Positions 1 through 26,013 are shown, counted from the stretch's first letter. The stretch is 64,000 nt of DNA from Glandiceps talaboti (GCF_964340395.1 NC_135557.1:10609960-10673959), one strand, 5' to 3'. The notes: a model not told the origin generated them from the letters alone. A program made the numbers and translations.

Positions 1-278
1 TTTTTTCAAAAAAATGTAAACATTCAAGGAGAAATAAGTACTCTCAATCTGTATAACACCATGTCTGCATATATACAGAGAGTCCCTTCCAGATTCCCAT
101 GCACCATCATTTGCATAATCCCAATTTTCACCTCTTCACTTCATATCCAGGAATTTGACATGTGGTGTATGGATATATACAAAAATAGGATTGATTTGTA
201 TATTTTATTATTTCTTTCAAGTTCAAGTCGATAACTGTAGAGTAGGTAAGATCCTCCTCTGTAGTGAAAAAAGTTATA

Positions 279-336
279 GGCCTAGGGAGTCTTTTGCATG
301 AAAAGTCTATGGCCTAGGGAGTCTTTTGCATGAAAA
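279..336. repeat. two-copy tandem duplication, 32-bp period
   Basis: The string ggcctagggagtcttttgca occurs at 279 and again at 311, each followed by tgaaaa. This is a simple local duplication. Confidence 0.9.
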
Positions 337-2011
337 ATCTGAAGATTGTTTCATTTATGTTATGTATAATCAATGGAGACATGCAAGTTAAAATGTTCTC
401 AGTTTTATTTACTTAGTAAGTCCAAACGGAGCATATATCCAAATGCATGTATTTATAACCATACCACAGCCTCCCTCACATTCTCGCAAACCAGAGTTAT
501 TATTTCTACCACTACATTTCAAAGGCTCATTAAGAACGTTTCACTCTACAACATTTTACCCACAACTCTCTCTGATTTGTAGTGTTGGACATCATCTCCT
601 TCAAGTCAGACAAATCTCACCAGTGTATAGGGTTTTGTAAAAACATTTTTTCCATTTGGCAATCGTAGAATTGCCACTGATGAATTTCTGAATACCCATT
701 TTCATCGGTTCTGGTATCAGTGATTTATTGTAGAAGGAGTAGCAATTTTAGGAATTTGTCATCAGATTTTCTTGAAAGACATGCAGAATATTTGCGACGA
801 AACTAAGGAAAATATATGCACCTGTTATGACTTTGCCAAAGATATAGATTTATTTGAATAGGTATGACAAAAGAAATTTACATACTAAAACTCATCATAC
901 ACACTGACTACCCAAGTTATTGACACTTTGACAGTGAAAAGTGTTGTATTCACAGCACATGCTTAATTTAGTTGTTAGTTCATTTTTGTACAAAATTTAG
1001 AACTTTATTTTTGATTCCCCTAATCGTACTTTTGCTACATATTAATTAAACTTAATTTCTATGCTTAAAATGTTGAAAAGTATGGATTATTGAAAAAGTT
1101 ATAAAATAAGGAACCTCCAAGCATACCAATCGGAGAGAGTTGTGGGTAAGATATTGTACAGTGCGTTGCCGTAAAACAGGCCGAGGTTTGCGACAATGCC
1201 TCCCTCACAACTCAAAAGCGACCCAAACTAAAAGCCTAAGGAAAGAAACATAGATTTCATCAGCCACATTTTTGCCAGTGTCACCTAATTTTATAACTAA
1301 TGATAAACTTACTCAAGTATCAGAACTTTTTTCATCTATTATTTGAATAAATTTTTATTAAAGTAAATAAATAAATACAGACGTGTGTTCTTTTATTTGA
1401 AATAATAAGGAGTGATTGCAAAACAGTCAATATAGTCCTGAGAGAATACTTGTAATTGGGAATGTTCTAAGAATTGCACATTTTGATGTAGGAAAATAAA
1501 TATGAATGAATGAAATATGAACTAAACGTGTTTAGTGAAGATTATGAGACAAATATAAAAAAAATTACACCATGGGACTGTGGGATGGTTAAATGAATGA
1601 CAGGGAAGAAAATTGTTACCATGGTTCACTTCAGTGAGTTGGTTCAGCCATTGTGTGTGTCGGCTCTGGAAGCTAAAATTAAACTGCAAATAAATTTAAG
1701 AGTTAATAAAGGGAAAAAAACACGGTGGTAGATTTAAGTGTTTACATCTCCTTGAGCTGTGCAAATCGAAGCAGAATTGTCTATAGGTTCTTTCCAGTTC
1801 CACAAACGTGGCGTGTGGTATTTTCTGAGTTTGCTGTGCAGGTTTTTCAGGTGCGTTCATATCTACCGGTACTAGTGCAAGTTGAGTTAGCATGGTTGGA
1901 ATCTCCGTGATGGATAAACAATTCTGGAGTGTTCTTGAACAACACTGTTTACATTAATTTTATTCAGAATCTGTATTGGGCCCTTTATTACTACAATGTA
2001 CCAAAGACTTT

Positions 2012-2200
2012 AGTCTAGTTTCTAACGGACTTTACTCCGATTGTATACTAGCCTTATTTTCATCATACTTTGGATAACACTATTAAATGTGAAATCGTCA
2101 TGCAGTACGTCAGGAACCAATCTGATTAAAATCTGATGTTAGATAGGCTGGTATTCCTGTATTTACCTTTATTCCATCGTTATTGCGTCTTTTACGTGAG
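2012..2200. repeat. foldback-element fragments upstream of the 288-aa gene
   Basis: The stretch tagtctagtttctaacgga at 2012 matches the terminus of the inverted-repeat element at 5442-5862. The stretch aatctgattaaaatctgatg near 2131 matches the repeat at 13332 and its inverted copies near 15590 and 15775. These are decayed mobile-element ends just upstream of the gene start. Confidence 0.55.
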
Positions 2201-2266
2201 TTTTTTTTTCCTGGGCGAACGCCTTTTCATTTACCGACAGCTTGATTATCTGTTGCATAATTTATA

Positions 2267-3133
2267 ATGGCCGCAAAACAAGGCATTGTCGAAAAAGCTG
2301 TCAAGGACGTTTATCAGAACATCCAGCAGTACGCCTCTAATGAGTATCGAAAGCTGAGTGTGGAATTGAAAGAAGAGCTAAGTGGAATAGTTGCTAACAC
2401 AACTAAAGAATATTTACGTCATGATCACAGTCTGGCGGATGTGATCCGTGTTCCTGCTGCTGCCGATGTGGTCATGAAGCAGTTGATAAAAACATCACCC
2501 ATGATAAAAAGCTATTGTTGGATACCGTTGGTAAAGTATGGACCAAAGATTGTTACGAAGTACCTTATGCCAAACCGGTACCAAACCTATAGTTTGTCTT
2601 TCACCCGAAACGGCAAGGAATTCCAACAATATATACGGATGTACAAAGCCGCAGATAACAGAAATGTAACTTATCTCCAAATGGCTAGTATCGTCATTCA
2701 GGCTGTTATCATCATAAAGCAGATTGTAGGGTTTACTGTTAAAAACAATGGAACAATAAATGCAAACGTTCGTCAAAAAATAACTGAAGCCATTAAGAAC
2801 CACCATCCCTTGGAAGAAGCACTGGTAAAGCTATCATTCATTTGGCAAAGTGGCACTGCATGGGAGAAGGGACGAGGTGTGTACAATGTTATCAGAGAAA
2901 TCTATACTGCAAATATCGTGTGGCTGATCATGCAGGAACTTCTGGGTAGCGAGTTATTATCATGGGATTGTCTGAAAATGTACGGTACAGTAATTGCAAT
3001 GTTAGTGGCGGCATTTGCAACAGGTGGTACTGCATTGACTGCAAACATTATTCTCGCTCTTCAATCAGCAGACGATTTCTCAAAGAAAGTGAGCAATATC
3101 TCTGATCTATTGAAGACAACATCTCGTTTGTGA
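2267..3133 (+). CDS. uncharacterised intronless 288-aa protein
   Basis: The frame opens at ATG 2267 (context ataATGG, G at +4) and runs 288 codons to TGA without interruption. It is the longest clean single-exon frame in the first 12 kb and has balanced amino-acid use. I do not recognise a family. The N-terminal third (1-70) is charged and helix-like. Two strongly hydrophobic stretches lie at about 137-158 and 237-265; the second is rich in Gly, Ala, Thr and Leu and is followed by a charged tail. There is no N-terminal signal peptide. The layout suggests a soluble protein able to associate with or insert into membranes, but that is inference. A pyrimidine-rich tract ending in CAG at 2238-2240 could be a splice acceptor, so a 5' untranslated exon may exist. 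An AATAAA follows 65 bases after the stop. It is convergent with the NLR-type gene downstream. Confidence 0.7.
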   Translation: MAAKQGIVEKAVKDVYQNIQQYASNEYRKLSVELKEELSGIVANTTKEYLRHDHSLADVIRVPAAADVVMKQLIKTSPMIKSYCWIPLVKYGPKIVTKYLMPNRYQTYSLSFTRNGKEFQQYIRMYKAADNRNVTYLQMASIVIQAVIIIKQIVGFTVKNNGTINANVRQKITEAIKNHHPLEEALVKLSFIWQSGTAWEKGRGVYNVIREIYTANIVWLIMQELLGSELLSWDCLKMYGTVIAMLVAAFATGGTALTANIILALQSADDFSKKVSNISDLLKTTSRL

Positions 3134-3198
3134 GGTCGAATTCTAATAGTGATGCTTGCATGCATGAAGACGGAGTAAGTCGGGATTCGAGTCTGGAC

Positions 3199-3204
3199 AA
3201 TAAA
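3199..3204 (+). terminator. candidate polyadenylation signal AATAAA
   Basis: A canonical hexamer 65 bases after the stop of the 288-aa gene, the expected place for a short 3' UTR. Confidence 0.5.
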
Positions 3205-3952
3205 TTCAGAATCGAGTTCCAATATACTGTCTTGATTCTTGACAATGTCAGAATTGAGTCCCATACTCTGACGGGCAATATTAATAGCTAGTTCAATGTA
3301 GGATAAAAAAACCCACTAAATTCTTTTACCAAGCCAAACTAAAATAATTTTATAATCCTAGATTGAAATATTAATCTCGCCCCTAAGCTCAAACTTAATC
3401 TCAAGTTTTATTTTTCGATGGATTTTAGACAAAACTTTGTGCCTTTGATACAACTTGAGGACTCATCACTGTGTATCATGGGCAACATTCCCACAAAGTT
3501 TACCAAACTGAGAAACAAATTAATCAGTTTGAAGAATCAGATATTTTTGTCAAAATGCCCCTTGAGGATGGCTCGCTGCAATACTAATATATAATAAGAT
3601 TCGATTGAAGTGCCACACGTATACACTACTGGCATTAATTTGATTGATCTCAAATATACATAGATACAGCATTAGCATGAATTTCCCATATAATTTATAT
3701 ATATCCAGAAGTATATTTTACTCCATGCAGCAGTAAGGCCACATACATGCATCACCAGAATGTTTTTATGCTGTCACTGTGGTGGTAAAAAACCAAAAAA
3801 CTATGCAATTTATGCAATTTGTATTGTCTTGCCAAAATCTAACTGTCAATATGTAAAACATCATTCTGATTCATCTCGTTTCAGTCATTCTGTAATGTAT
3901 CACATGGAGGTTAAGATGTAGTAAATATATGTAAGTGTGTATGCAGGCTGGG

Positions 3953-4143
3953 TCAAGTACTAGCCCACCGAGATATGGAGAACACACACTACTACACTAT
4001 TTCCACTACTCTAACTTACATTTTTTCAATTTTCATTGTTGGATAAGCACAGATTCCAAAAAACCCTCAAAATTTCAGTTAGAGTAGCAGAAATAGTGTT
4101 GTAGCAGTAGTCCTATGTCTACAGGTACATAGGCTAGTTAAGT
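3953..4143. mobile_element. degenerate foldback MITE
   Basis: The inner arms near 4002-4016 (ctactctaact) and 4079-4089 (agttagagtag) are reverse complements, and the match extends outward through actactacactattt and its counterpart near 4110. The outer ends (aagtactagccc, and ggctagttaagta at the right) are also inverted. No coding capacity. The rest of 3210-4780 shows nothing I can name. Confidence 0.45.
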
Positions 4144-4781
4144 ACAGGGCAACATGTGGTATGTGTACCTGATGAGGGCACAAGCCGTGTTAAAAAGTTT
4201 GGGGATGTAATTTTTTATGTAAATTGAAGACTTACTTACTGAACATACTTGACCACTACTTGCAATTGACTGAACTAAAACTACAACCTATAACAATTAA
4301 TCTGATGATGTAATTTATCATACACATAACAAATGCAACCAACTGTTCTAGCAATGCCAGAACACAATTGTATATGTTATAGAAGACATCCATCAACATT
4401 AACATCATAGAATACTAGTTAGTTAGTTACTAATGACAATTTCTACTCACAGAGTCAAACAATTATATACATGTACACTCCTCATCATGCTGACTAAATG
4501 TCAATGGAAATTTAGGACTTGGTTTTGCTTCAAAACTTTGCGAGTAGAAAGTTTCATTAGTATCTATGAACACAGCATCAATGATTATTACTAGGTTTTC
4601 AGAAGTATTTTCACCTGAGTAAAGAATTCATAAACTCAGCTTGTGCCACTTTAAAAGAGTTGAAATCCTTGAGTCTAATCTCAATGTTAAAATAAACACA
4701 CTTTATTTTAAATATTAATAGATTTGTGGTCTTTTGAAGATATTACAGTCACTTTTAATATAAATAATACACAGAAAATTT

Positions 4782-5147
4782 CAACTGCAGACATCAGACC
4801 GTGGAGGAATGGAACCTGTTACAAACAGGGAAAGTAAACAACTGAATTGGATTAATAACACTTGGCGCAGCACGTTGTAACTACAGAGACTTGTATTACA
4901 TTCCATCATTTGACAAGAACAGTTTTATGGCCACTTTACATAATAGTTTATGTTTCACAAACAAATTTCCAGTTCTCCTGGCATTTCATGTACACATAAA
5001 GATGCCATAAAACTGTTCTTATCAACCCATACTGTGTAGTACAAATCTTGTGCTGTTCCAACATGCTGTGCTATTAATATGATTCATTTGTCTACTATCC
5101 CTGTTTGTCACAGGTTTCATTCGTCATTGGTCTGATGTCGGCAGTTG
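4782..5147. mobile_element. foldback MITE, ends CAACTGCAGACATCAGACC
   Basis: The left end caactgcagacatcagacc (4782) is inverted at the right end as ggtctgatgtcggcagttg (5129-5147). The inverted match continues inward through ggaacctgttacaaacaggg and its counterpart near 5100. A second nested pair, aagaacagttttatggc and gccataaaactgttctt, lies deeper. About 366 bp and non-coding. Confidence 0.8.
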
Positions 5148-5441
5148 TATCTTAATTGATTAGTGTTATGCAAATTATCTGAAGTGTCAGTCTTTTGAAT
5201 GTGTCTTGTGTCCCTGTGTATTCATTGTTCAATACATCAGTGACATTCTACTTATTGAGTTATGTAGAAAAACATGACGTGTACATGTATATTTTATGCC
5301 CCATGCATGAACCAAGCTGTCTGCATACCTGAATAGAATTCATGTTCCCAGAGACTTGGATTTTTACTATTGCCAAACCCACACTGTTAGTTGATAATTT
5401 ACTTTATCTGAAGACACATTGGTGATTTTTACAATTCACAC

Positions 5442-5862
5442 AGTCTAGTTCCTGATGGACCGTATTCCGATTTTACACTAGCATTATCTTCATACTTTAC
5501 TGTCTAGTCAATCTCATTATTCAAAGTGTTAATTGTGGTTCAGCGCCATGGTGGATGAAGTGCAAACGGCGCATGTCAGAAGTAATCCATCGCAAATTGA
5601 TGGGTGTCGTCATCGCTCATTGATATTCATTTGGTACAGCTGTTTCAGTTTTGACTATGATTTTCAAATGTCCAACCAGGACTCCACCTCCAGTCTGTTT
5701 AAACTAAAATCACATGGGGATGCGAAGACATCATCATGTTTGTATGAATGCTGTAGGGGAGAGCACAGAATTCTGTGTGAGAGTAACACGATTGACTAGA
5801 CGTTAAAGTATGAAGCTAACGCTAGTGTGAATATTGTAAAAAGGTCTGTCAGGAACCAGACT
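5442..5862. mobile_element. inverted-repeat MITE, ends AGTCTAGTTCCTGA
   Basis: The left terminus agtctagttcctgatggacc is inverted at the right as ggtctgtcaggaaccagact. Sub-terminal matches around cactagcattatcttcatac also pair with the right side. About 420 bp, with an unrelated middle. Fragments of the same ends occur at 2012 and near 34911-34955, so it is a dispersed family. An 88-codon open frame inside has no protein-like features. Confidence 0.75.
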
Positions 5863-5869
5863 ACAATTT

Positions 5870-7014
5870 GCATTACCATGACTGTTAAAGTTCATATTCA
5901 CCACTGTGTAAATACACGCAAGAATATTGGCAGTATATTAAAGTATACCTCAGTATCACACTAGTCAGCACTATAGTAAATCTAAAAAGTTTAATCTAGC
6001 TTTATCCATGGAAAGTGTTTACATACGGTAGTTATCAAAAGATGTTCCAGTGTTTCACGATTATGTAGATAAACAATCACTCGTACCCATTGACAGATTT
6101 AAACATATTTTGGCTATACAATGGATGTTTCAGTGTAACTACAAAACTAATCATTATTGTTGTGCAAATATATGAATAAATTATGCAAATGAGGCACCCT
6201 GCTATCAGAACCCAATCTGTGAACACTGAGTGTTGTATGATAACGTGATTAGTTTTACCCCATCACCAGATTGACTATATTTACAATGTTCTTTTTATCA
6301 AAAAGGAATTTCAGTGTTCCATAACTTTTATATCAACATAATGTACGTTTACCCAATGAACACATTATAAAACATGTTATTTCAGTGTTCCATAATTTGT
6401 ATGTAAACAAGATGAAAAAAAAAGCCAGTAATGTAATTAGGGCCGTTAATAAATATATACCAAATGTTTATGTGTATCAATTCACAAGATTTACAAGAGA
6501 CCCCCACCCCTAGTGAGTACACTACAGTATGCAAATAAGGGGTGATTGTACAATGTCACAGGCCCAATAAATGAATTTTTTGGGGGGAGGGGGGCTGGCA
6601 TCAATGCGATTGCTGAACTTCACTGTTCCACTTCTAACCAAATTTCGAAAACTTTCATGCCTTTAATGATAACAGCTCCAGTATTTACTACTGACATGTT
6701 GATAAATTGATAAAAAAGTACTTAAATGTGAGATGCAATGCTGTGTTTCTGGTATGTAATATTTTGATGTGTTTACCATCATCTCAGTAAACATGCAGAA
6801 AAGTTGGAAATTCATGTTTATCATGTTTTTACATTGCACCAATCATAGTGGTATGACAGCTACATTTAGCATCATGTTTAACACCATACATGTATATAAA
6901 TGCGTGATGTCGCACTTATGAACGTTCTTTTAGGGGGAGGGGGGTTGTCCTAAATGATGTTCGCTTATTGCACTTGTGCGACACTGTGTGATGGTCCCTT
7001 AGTGAAATGCAGTG
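5870..7014. other. non-coding stretch with a short diverged tandem repeat
   Basis: No gene seen. The phrase atttcagtgttccataa recurs at about 6309 and 6380, giving a two-copy repeat of roughly 70 bp. A G-rich run lies near 6583. Confidence 0.45.
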
Positions 7015-7018
7015 TTAA

Positions 7019-7370
7019 AGTGGCCATATGGATGAGAATTTGGTATTTATTTTGGATTTTGATTTGATAAAACAGCTTCACCATGTTTTTCTACTTGAAA
7101 AAATAATGTGAAATAACATATACCAAGTCCATGTTCACATCTCAATAAACGGCAAAACATTAAACAAAGTGTAAAATGGTTGTTATTGTACGTACAATAA
7201 CAAATTTAAACTTTTTACACTTTGTGCATCTTTTTGCAATATATTGAGTTATGAACATGGACTTGGTATATGTTCTTTTGCATTATTTTTTCAAGTAGAA
7301 AAACATGGTGAAGCTGTTTTATCAAATCAAAATCCAAAATAAATACCAAATTCTCATCCATATGGCCACT
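7019..7370. mobile_element. near-perfect palindromic MITE (family M1, copy 1)
   Basis: A 352-bp inverted repeat. The left end agtggccatatggatgagaa is exactly inverted at the right as ttctcatccatatggccact. Arms stay paired with few mismatches to a centre at about 7191 (ttattgtacgtacaataa). TTAA flanks both sides (7015-7018 and 7371-7374), as expected of a TTAA target-site duplication (piggyBac-type or Kolobok-type superfamilies). It is the least decayed of five copies here (others at 11935, 22955, 25685, 32749). Confidence 0.9.
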
Positions 7371-7687
7371 TTAAGAATTTGTTATAGTCAAGAGCTTACA
7401 TAGTGATTATAATGCTAGGTATTGTTTTGTCAACAAATTGAATGATGTGTACATCTGTAATGGAAGACCACTGACATTAAATATAATTCACTTGGCAGTT
7501 TAAGGTAGTTGCACACAGGTGGAATATTGCTATCTAAATGTTTAATAATCTATGTTGCACCATTTATTTTGATAATGTATCCCATACATGTTATAGGTTT
7601 TACTGCAAAGTTCTCATTAGGTTCCTTTGGAGCAGTATTGAATGTTTTTCTAGTCACCCTGTACCTGGTGGTTGTTTCATTTCATAG

Positions 7688-7935
7688 TCTGTTTCATTAT
7701 CCCTGTTCCTGGAAAGCCTTTCACCAGATAGCTGGTGTTTCCTCTGGTAAACTGGCACCCTTTCTGGCAAGTCTTTCACCACATAGTAGGTGTTTCCTCT
7801 GGTAGACTACCCCCCCCCCCCCCCCCCCCCTTCTGGAAAGCCTTACACATGAACTTGATATTTCCTCTAGTAGATTTCCCTATTTCTGGTAAATTTACCA
7901 CCACATAGTTGGTGTTTCCTCTGCTCTGGTATCAC
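7688..7935. repeat. diverged minisatellite with a 21-base C run
   Basis: About four units of roughly 60 bp share the phrases ctggaaagcctttcacca, catagttggtgtttcctctg and tctggtaaact. A poly-C run occupies 7810-7830. Confidence 0.7.
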
Positions 7936-8964
7936 TCTTACACCCAGATTGTCACCTCTAATGGGTACACTGTGAACAAATGTACACAATAAATTTTAAA
8001 AACATTCAAACAAAAAGAATAATATCACTGTTTTACATCAAATTTTCAAATGATAGCCTCGGCAGAAATGTGAGTGAGTAAGCTGAGCTAAAATTCTGCT
8101 AATTTACTTTCAAGGAGAGGTAATTTGGACAAAAAGGAGGCCTTCCTGCCATTCCACACTTTCAATTTAATAATTTTAGTTATCCCATTGTACAAGTGTG
8201 GACCCTTAACAATTCTTTGGCTGGCTTTTCTGTGGTAACCATATGTAGTCACTATCATTCACTTGGTGTTTTAGGGGAATTTATGGTGATAGGTTTCATT
8301 TTTATACAGTGATTTTAACAATACGGTGCAGCTTTTCTGTTTGACAAAACCAAGCAGAAACCAACAAGAAACAGCATATACCACATTTCAATAGCAAGAT
8401 CGCATTTTTTTGCTACATTTAGTCTAAATGAAATAAACCATTTAAATCTATTGCAATTCCATGCAGACATGCGGGCGTTTAAGTTTTTTTATAATATCAA
8501 ACACCCGTAAATGTCCTCTGTGGTGTTCATCTGATATGTCTTGTGTTTTGGAATGTGCAGTTCATTTCACTTAGACAAAATGTAGCAAAAAACTGTACTC
8601 TTTCAATCTTACTATCCTAAAGTGTAGCATGTCCAGTTTTTTTTCTGAGTGGTTCTGAAAAGCTGCATGGTATTATGACATTCTAGTTGTATTCAAGTTG
8701 TGAAAGGTGTCTACAACAGTTGCATTCAGTAAAGTGGGACTGACCAAATGACATATTTACAAGTTGTGACTAATTTTTCATTGCAGACTCTTGTCTAAAT
8801 TAAAGTGTACCTGACATCTCTTATGTTGCCATTCTGTCAAATGTGTTCATGTGCCAAAATCTGTGCACAGTAAACTGTATATCACAATGCTGCTACAGTT
8901 GTAATTTCAGCAAATTCAAAATAAAGGTTTGGGCTTTTTACATAAATAACCAACAACCACCTAC
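7936..8964. other. non-coding; expected location of the unresolved NLR 3' end
   Basis: No recognisable coding sequence. The traced exon at 8965-9099 ends in phase 1, so at least one more minus-strand exon must lie at lower coordinates, but I could not support any candidate. Confidence 0.4.
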
Positions 8965-20885
<11,921 letters not shown>

Positions 20886-21060
20886 GACAAAATCACTTCC
20901 GCGATAAACATCACCATTGACGGTCGACCAGAGAGAATGTTGTGCTCATTTGCATAAACTTGTTTCCGAAATGAGACGACTAGCAAACAGGGACCAACCG
21001 AAAAACAATACAATTGTACCAAATCAAACGAAGGAAGCGTGACAAAATCAAGACAAAAAA
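20886..21060 (-). promoter_or_regulatory. probable promoter / 5' UTR region of the NLR gene
   Basis: The region upstream of the start codon has no TATA box I can identify. An octamer-like atgcaaat lies near 20953 on the minus strand. Assigned by position only. Confidence 0.35.
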
Positions 21061-21189
21061 TAGCACATCTCCGTTAGTCTGTACGTACGTGTAGTATGGT
21101 ACTTAGGCTTACATTTCGTGTGGTTTTTTTTGTGAGGTCAAAAGTCATGTATGAAAAGCGCCACCACGCGGGTGAAGCTACCAACATAT

Positions 21190-21550
21190 TCAGATTCAAT
21201 TTGTTTTGTGTGTTTTGAGATGTACAAGTGAGATGAGCACTCAACATTTATTTTTACGAGTACTTTACATGCCAAAATTTAAAAATAAAAATACATATAT
21301 TGTAAAATAAATTGTTCAATAAAACGTAGCATTTTGTTGAGTGTACCATCTCACTTTATCACTCACGCTGTCTGTGAATGTTGTCGTTAAAATATGATGG
21401 TGATGGTAGCAGTGATGATGATGATGATGATGAGTGACACTGATTATGGCAATACTTAAGGTGAAGGTGATGATGATGATGATGATGATGATGACGATGT
21501 TGACAATGATATCTGGAAATTGTACAAGTGACAGGATCAGACAGAGTATG
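21190..21550 (+). repeat. GAT-rich relic, paired with 59885-60350
   Basis: Shares aatttgttttgtgtgttttg, gcactcaacat, aaaaataaaaatacatatat, cactttatcactcac and ggcaatact..aggtgaaggtgatgat with 59885-60350. Both have (GAT)n blocks. Read on +, the blocks give Asp-rich SDTD..N...GEGDDDD, an acidic segment, but stops interrupt it here. Confidence 0.75.
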
Positions 21551-22560
21551 CACAACATGGAAAGCACGTTTTAGATGCTAACTAGATTGTGTATGATTAT
21601 AAGAGAAAGGTGACTAGCCAGTTTTTGTTTTAACTGTTTGTCACTTTATGTACAAATATTGTTTTCTAATACAGATCAAAAATCATTAAATTTGTATGTA
21701 TATACGTATAATGGGAATATTGATTAACGTTCAGTATATGCAATTGTCATGGGGAGGGTCATGTTTTACAAAATAGGACAAAGGGGAGGGTCACTTTTTA
21801 CAAATGGTGAATTGGGGGAGGGTCATGTTTTTCTTAACAGACCATGTGTGATTTCCTCCAGCCCCCCCCCCCCCCTGTAAATACTGAAGGCAACACGTTC
21901 GAATGTGTTTACTATTTTTATTGTTTTATTATTGTTTTATTACGAAAACGGGCCACATTCATTTACAGAATGGTATTTTAGGGCATGTCACTTTGTACAC
22001 GGCGGAATCAGACTGAACTGAACCAGTATAGTACATGTAATATTTGTAAAGAAAAACAAAGTGACCGTTATATCACTGCATGGAAGTATGTGGATAGAAT
22101 TTCCATGGTCACTGCTACTGTTGTTATGTTTCTGTTCCTTTATGAATGCTGTTTCGCTTGTCGATAGGAGTAGGGAAATTATCAACAACCATACGGTGTT
22201 GAACTTGTCGAACGTGTTGCATTTAGACAATATACCCATTCGGAAGATTTGCAATGTGTTAATGAACGTGTGCAGCTATCAACATATTCACATTGAGCGT
22301 TGAGGTCAACTTTAGAAAGTGAATATGAATATGAATATATTCGTAGCTTCACACCCGTGCGCCACCTAGAGCGCCACCACCGTCTCGATTTCTAAAACAT
22401 CTGCCCCCCCCCCCCCCCCCCCCCCGAGCGCATATCTCATATTTTCAGCCATTCAGCCTAAATCAGAGCCTAAATAGTAAGGCTTAAAATATCAACACCA
22501 ACACTACAGAGATTAAGATTAAAACGTTTGTTACATTGTTAAACGTTTACGTACGTACAA
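21551..22560. other. non-coding, G-rich repeat phrases and a poly-C run
   Basis: No gene supported. The phrase gggagggtca recurs three times (about 21754-21830), and a 22-base C run lies at 22404-22425. Similar gggagggtca phrases occur near 59814 and 59840. Confidence 0.45.
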
Positions 22561-22561
22561 T

Positions 22562-22954
22562 AAGGCCAAGTAAAAAAAATTGCGTGGTTCCGGTTTTTTA
22601 TATACTCGATTTTGGAATAGGCGGGGGTAGGTAGATTTTTTATTTTGTTTAATAATTTTTTTTTTTCTATTTGAGTGTCTGGTTCAGGTTTTCCATTGTT
22701 TTGTAAATGGTGTCGCTGTTGTTTATTTCTTCCAATCAGATAGATAGCATTTACAGATTGGAAGAATAGTTTTATATTGTCTTTTAAAGTTGATGGCAAT
22801 TTCCTCATCCACAATTTCTCATGAAACGTCACCATTTTTGCGATTTTGTTATTATTTTCTCGAATATGTAAAAAAAAAATGGTTTTAGGGTAGGCAATGA
22901 AAAGCTAATCGGGGTCAGGTAACCGGAACCAAACAGTTATTTTTTTAGGCCTAA
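22562..22954. mobile_element. foldback MITE family M6, copy 2 (fullest copy)
   Basis: The right end ggttccggttacctgacccc (reverse strand) with the terminal ttaggcctaaaaaaat is mirrored at the left by aaggccaagtaaaa and gtggttccggtt. The inner part matches 18660-18993 in opposite orientation. It abuts a half copy of family M1. Confidence 0.8.
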
Positions 22955-23084
22955 GAAACATTTTACACATTTTTTATAGCTTTTTGCAATGTATAAACTT
23001 ATGAGTGAACAAACACAGACTTAGTCTATGTTGTCTGACATTGAGTAAAAATCCAAAATAGATACCCAATCCTCAGTCATATTT
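22955..23084. mobile_element. half copy of palindromic MITE family M1 (copy 5)
   Basis: Contains ttttacacattttttatagc then tttttgcaatgtataaactt, acagacttagtctatgttgt and aatccaaaatagataccc, matching only the right arm of the family. The left arm is absent at the junction with the M6 element. Confidence 0.75.
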
Positions 23085-23340
23085 CTGCTCGTTGTACTCT
23101 CTTTTATTTTAGTGTAGCAAGAAATATATGATGTATCATAATTCATATTAAAATTCAAAATCATTTGATCTGTATGGTGGTGGGGTGGGGTGGGGTTGGT
23201 GATGTAGATACAAGTTATGAACATTAACTGCATTGAGTATGGACCAGTAGTTTTCCGAAAGGACCAGTAGCTTTTGCTACCTGTCGGTGCTTTATATGAC
23301 CAGTAGTCGTATACTAATGTTTTCCCTGCCAGTGTAAACT

Positions 23341-25684
<2,344 letters not shown>

Positions 25685-26013
25685 AGTGGCCATATGGACC
25701 AGGATTTGGTATTTATTTTGTATTTTTTAATATATAAAACAACTTTATCGTTGCTTCCTACTTGAAAAATCAATGTGAAACAACATCGACCAATCTGTGT
25801 TTGTAACTCAATAAATTGCAAAAAGCTAAAGATAATGTGTAAAATGTTTGTTATTGTACGTACAATAACACACATTTTACACATTTATTATGCTTTTGCA
25901 ATTTGCTGAGTTACAAACAAGGACTTGGCATATGTTGTTTCTCATTAATTTGTCAAGTAGGAAGCCGTGATTAATTTTTTTTTTATAAATGAAAAAAATA
26001 CAAAATAAATAAA
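25685..26013. mobile_element. palindromic MITE family M1, copy 3
   Basis: Starts agtggccatatggaccagga, has the family centre ttattgtacgtacaataaca at about 25852-25871, and ends in a decayed right arm. It sits 49 bases beyond the stop of the minus-strand GPCR and supplies a minus-strand AATAAA at 25884-25889. Confidence 0.85.
25884..25889 (-). terminator. candidate polyadenylation signal for the GPCR, inside a MITE
   Basis: A minus-strand AATAAA 174 bases past the GPCR stop, within family M1 copy 3. The position is plausible but unproven. Confidence 0.3.

Larger units (their letters stand above)
1..2240. other. gene-poor flank
   Basis: No convincing coding sequence was seen on either strand; the short open frames here lack protein-like composition and splice context. 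It holds one short tandem duplication (279-336) and, near 2012-2200, pieces shared with other repeats in the window. Confidence 0.5.

Noticed and set aside
7509-7805. 98-codon frame over the diverged minisatellite
   Set aside because: Repeat-derived, hydrophobic by composition, no signals of a gene.
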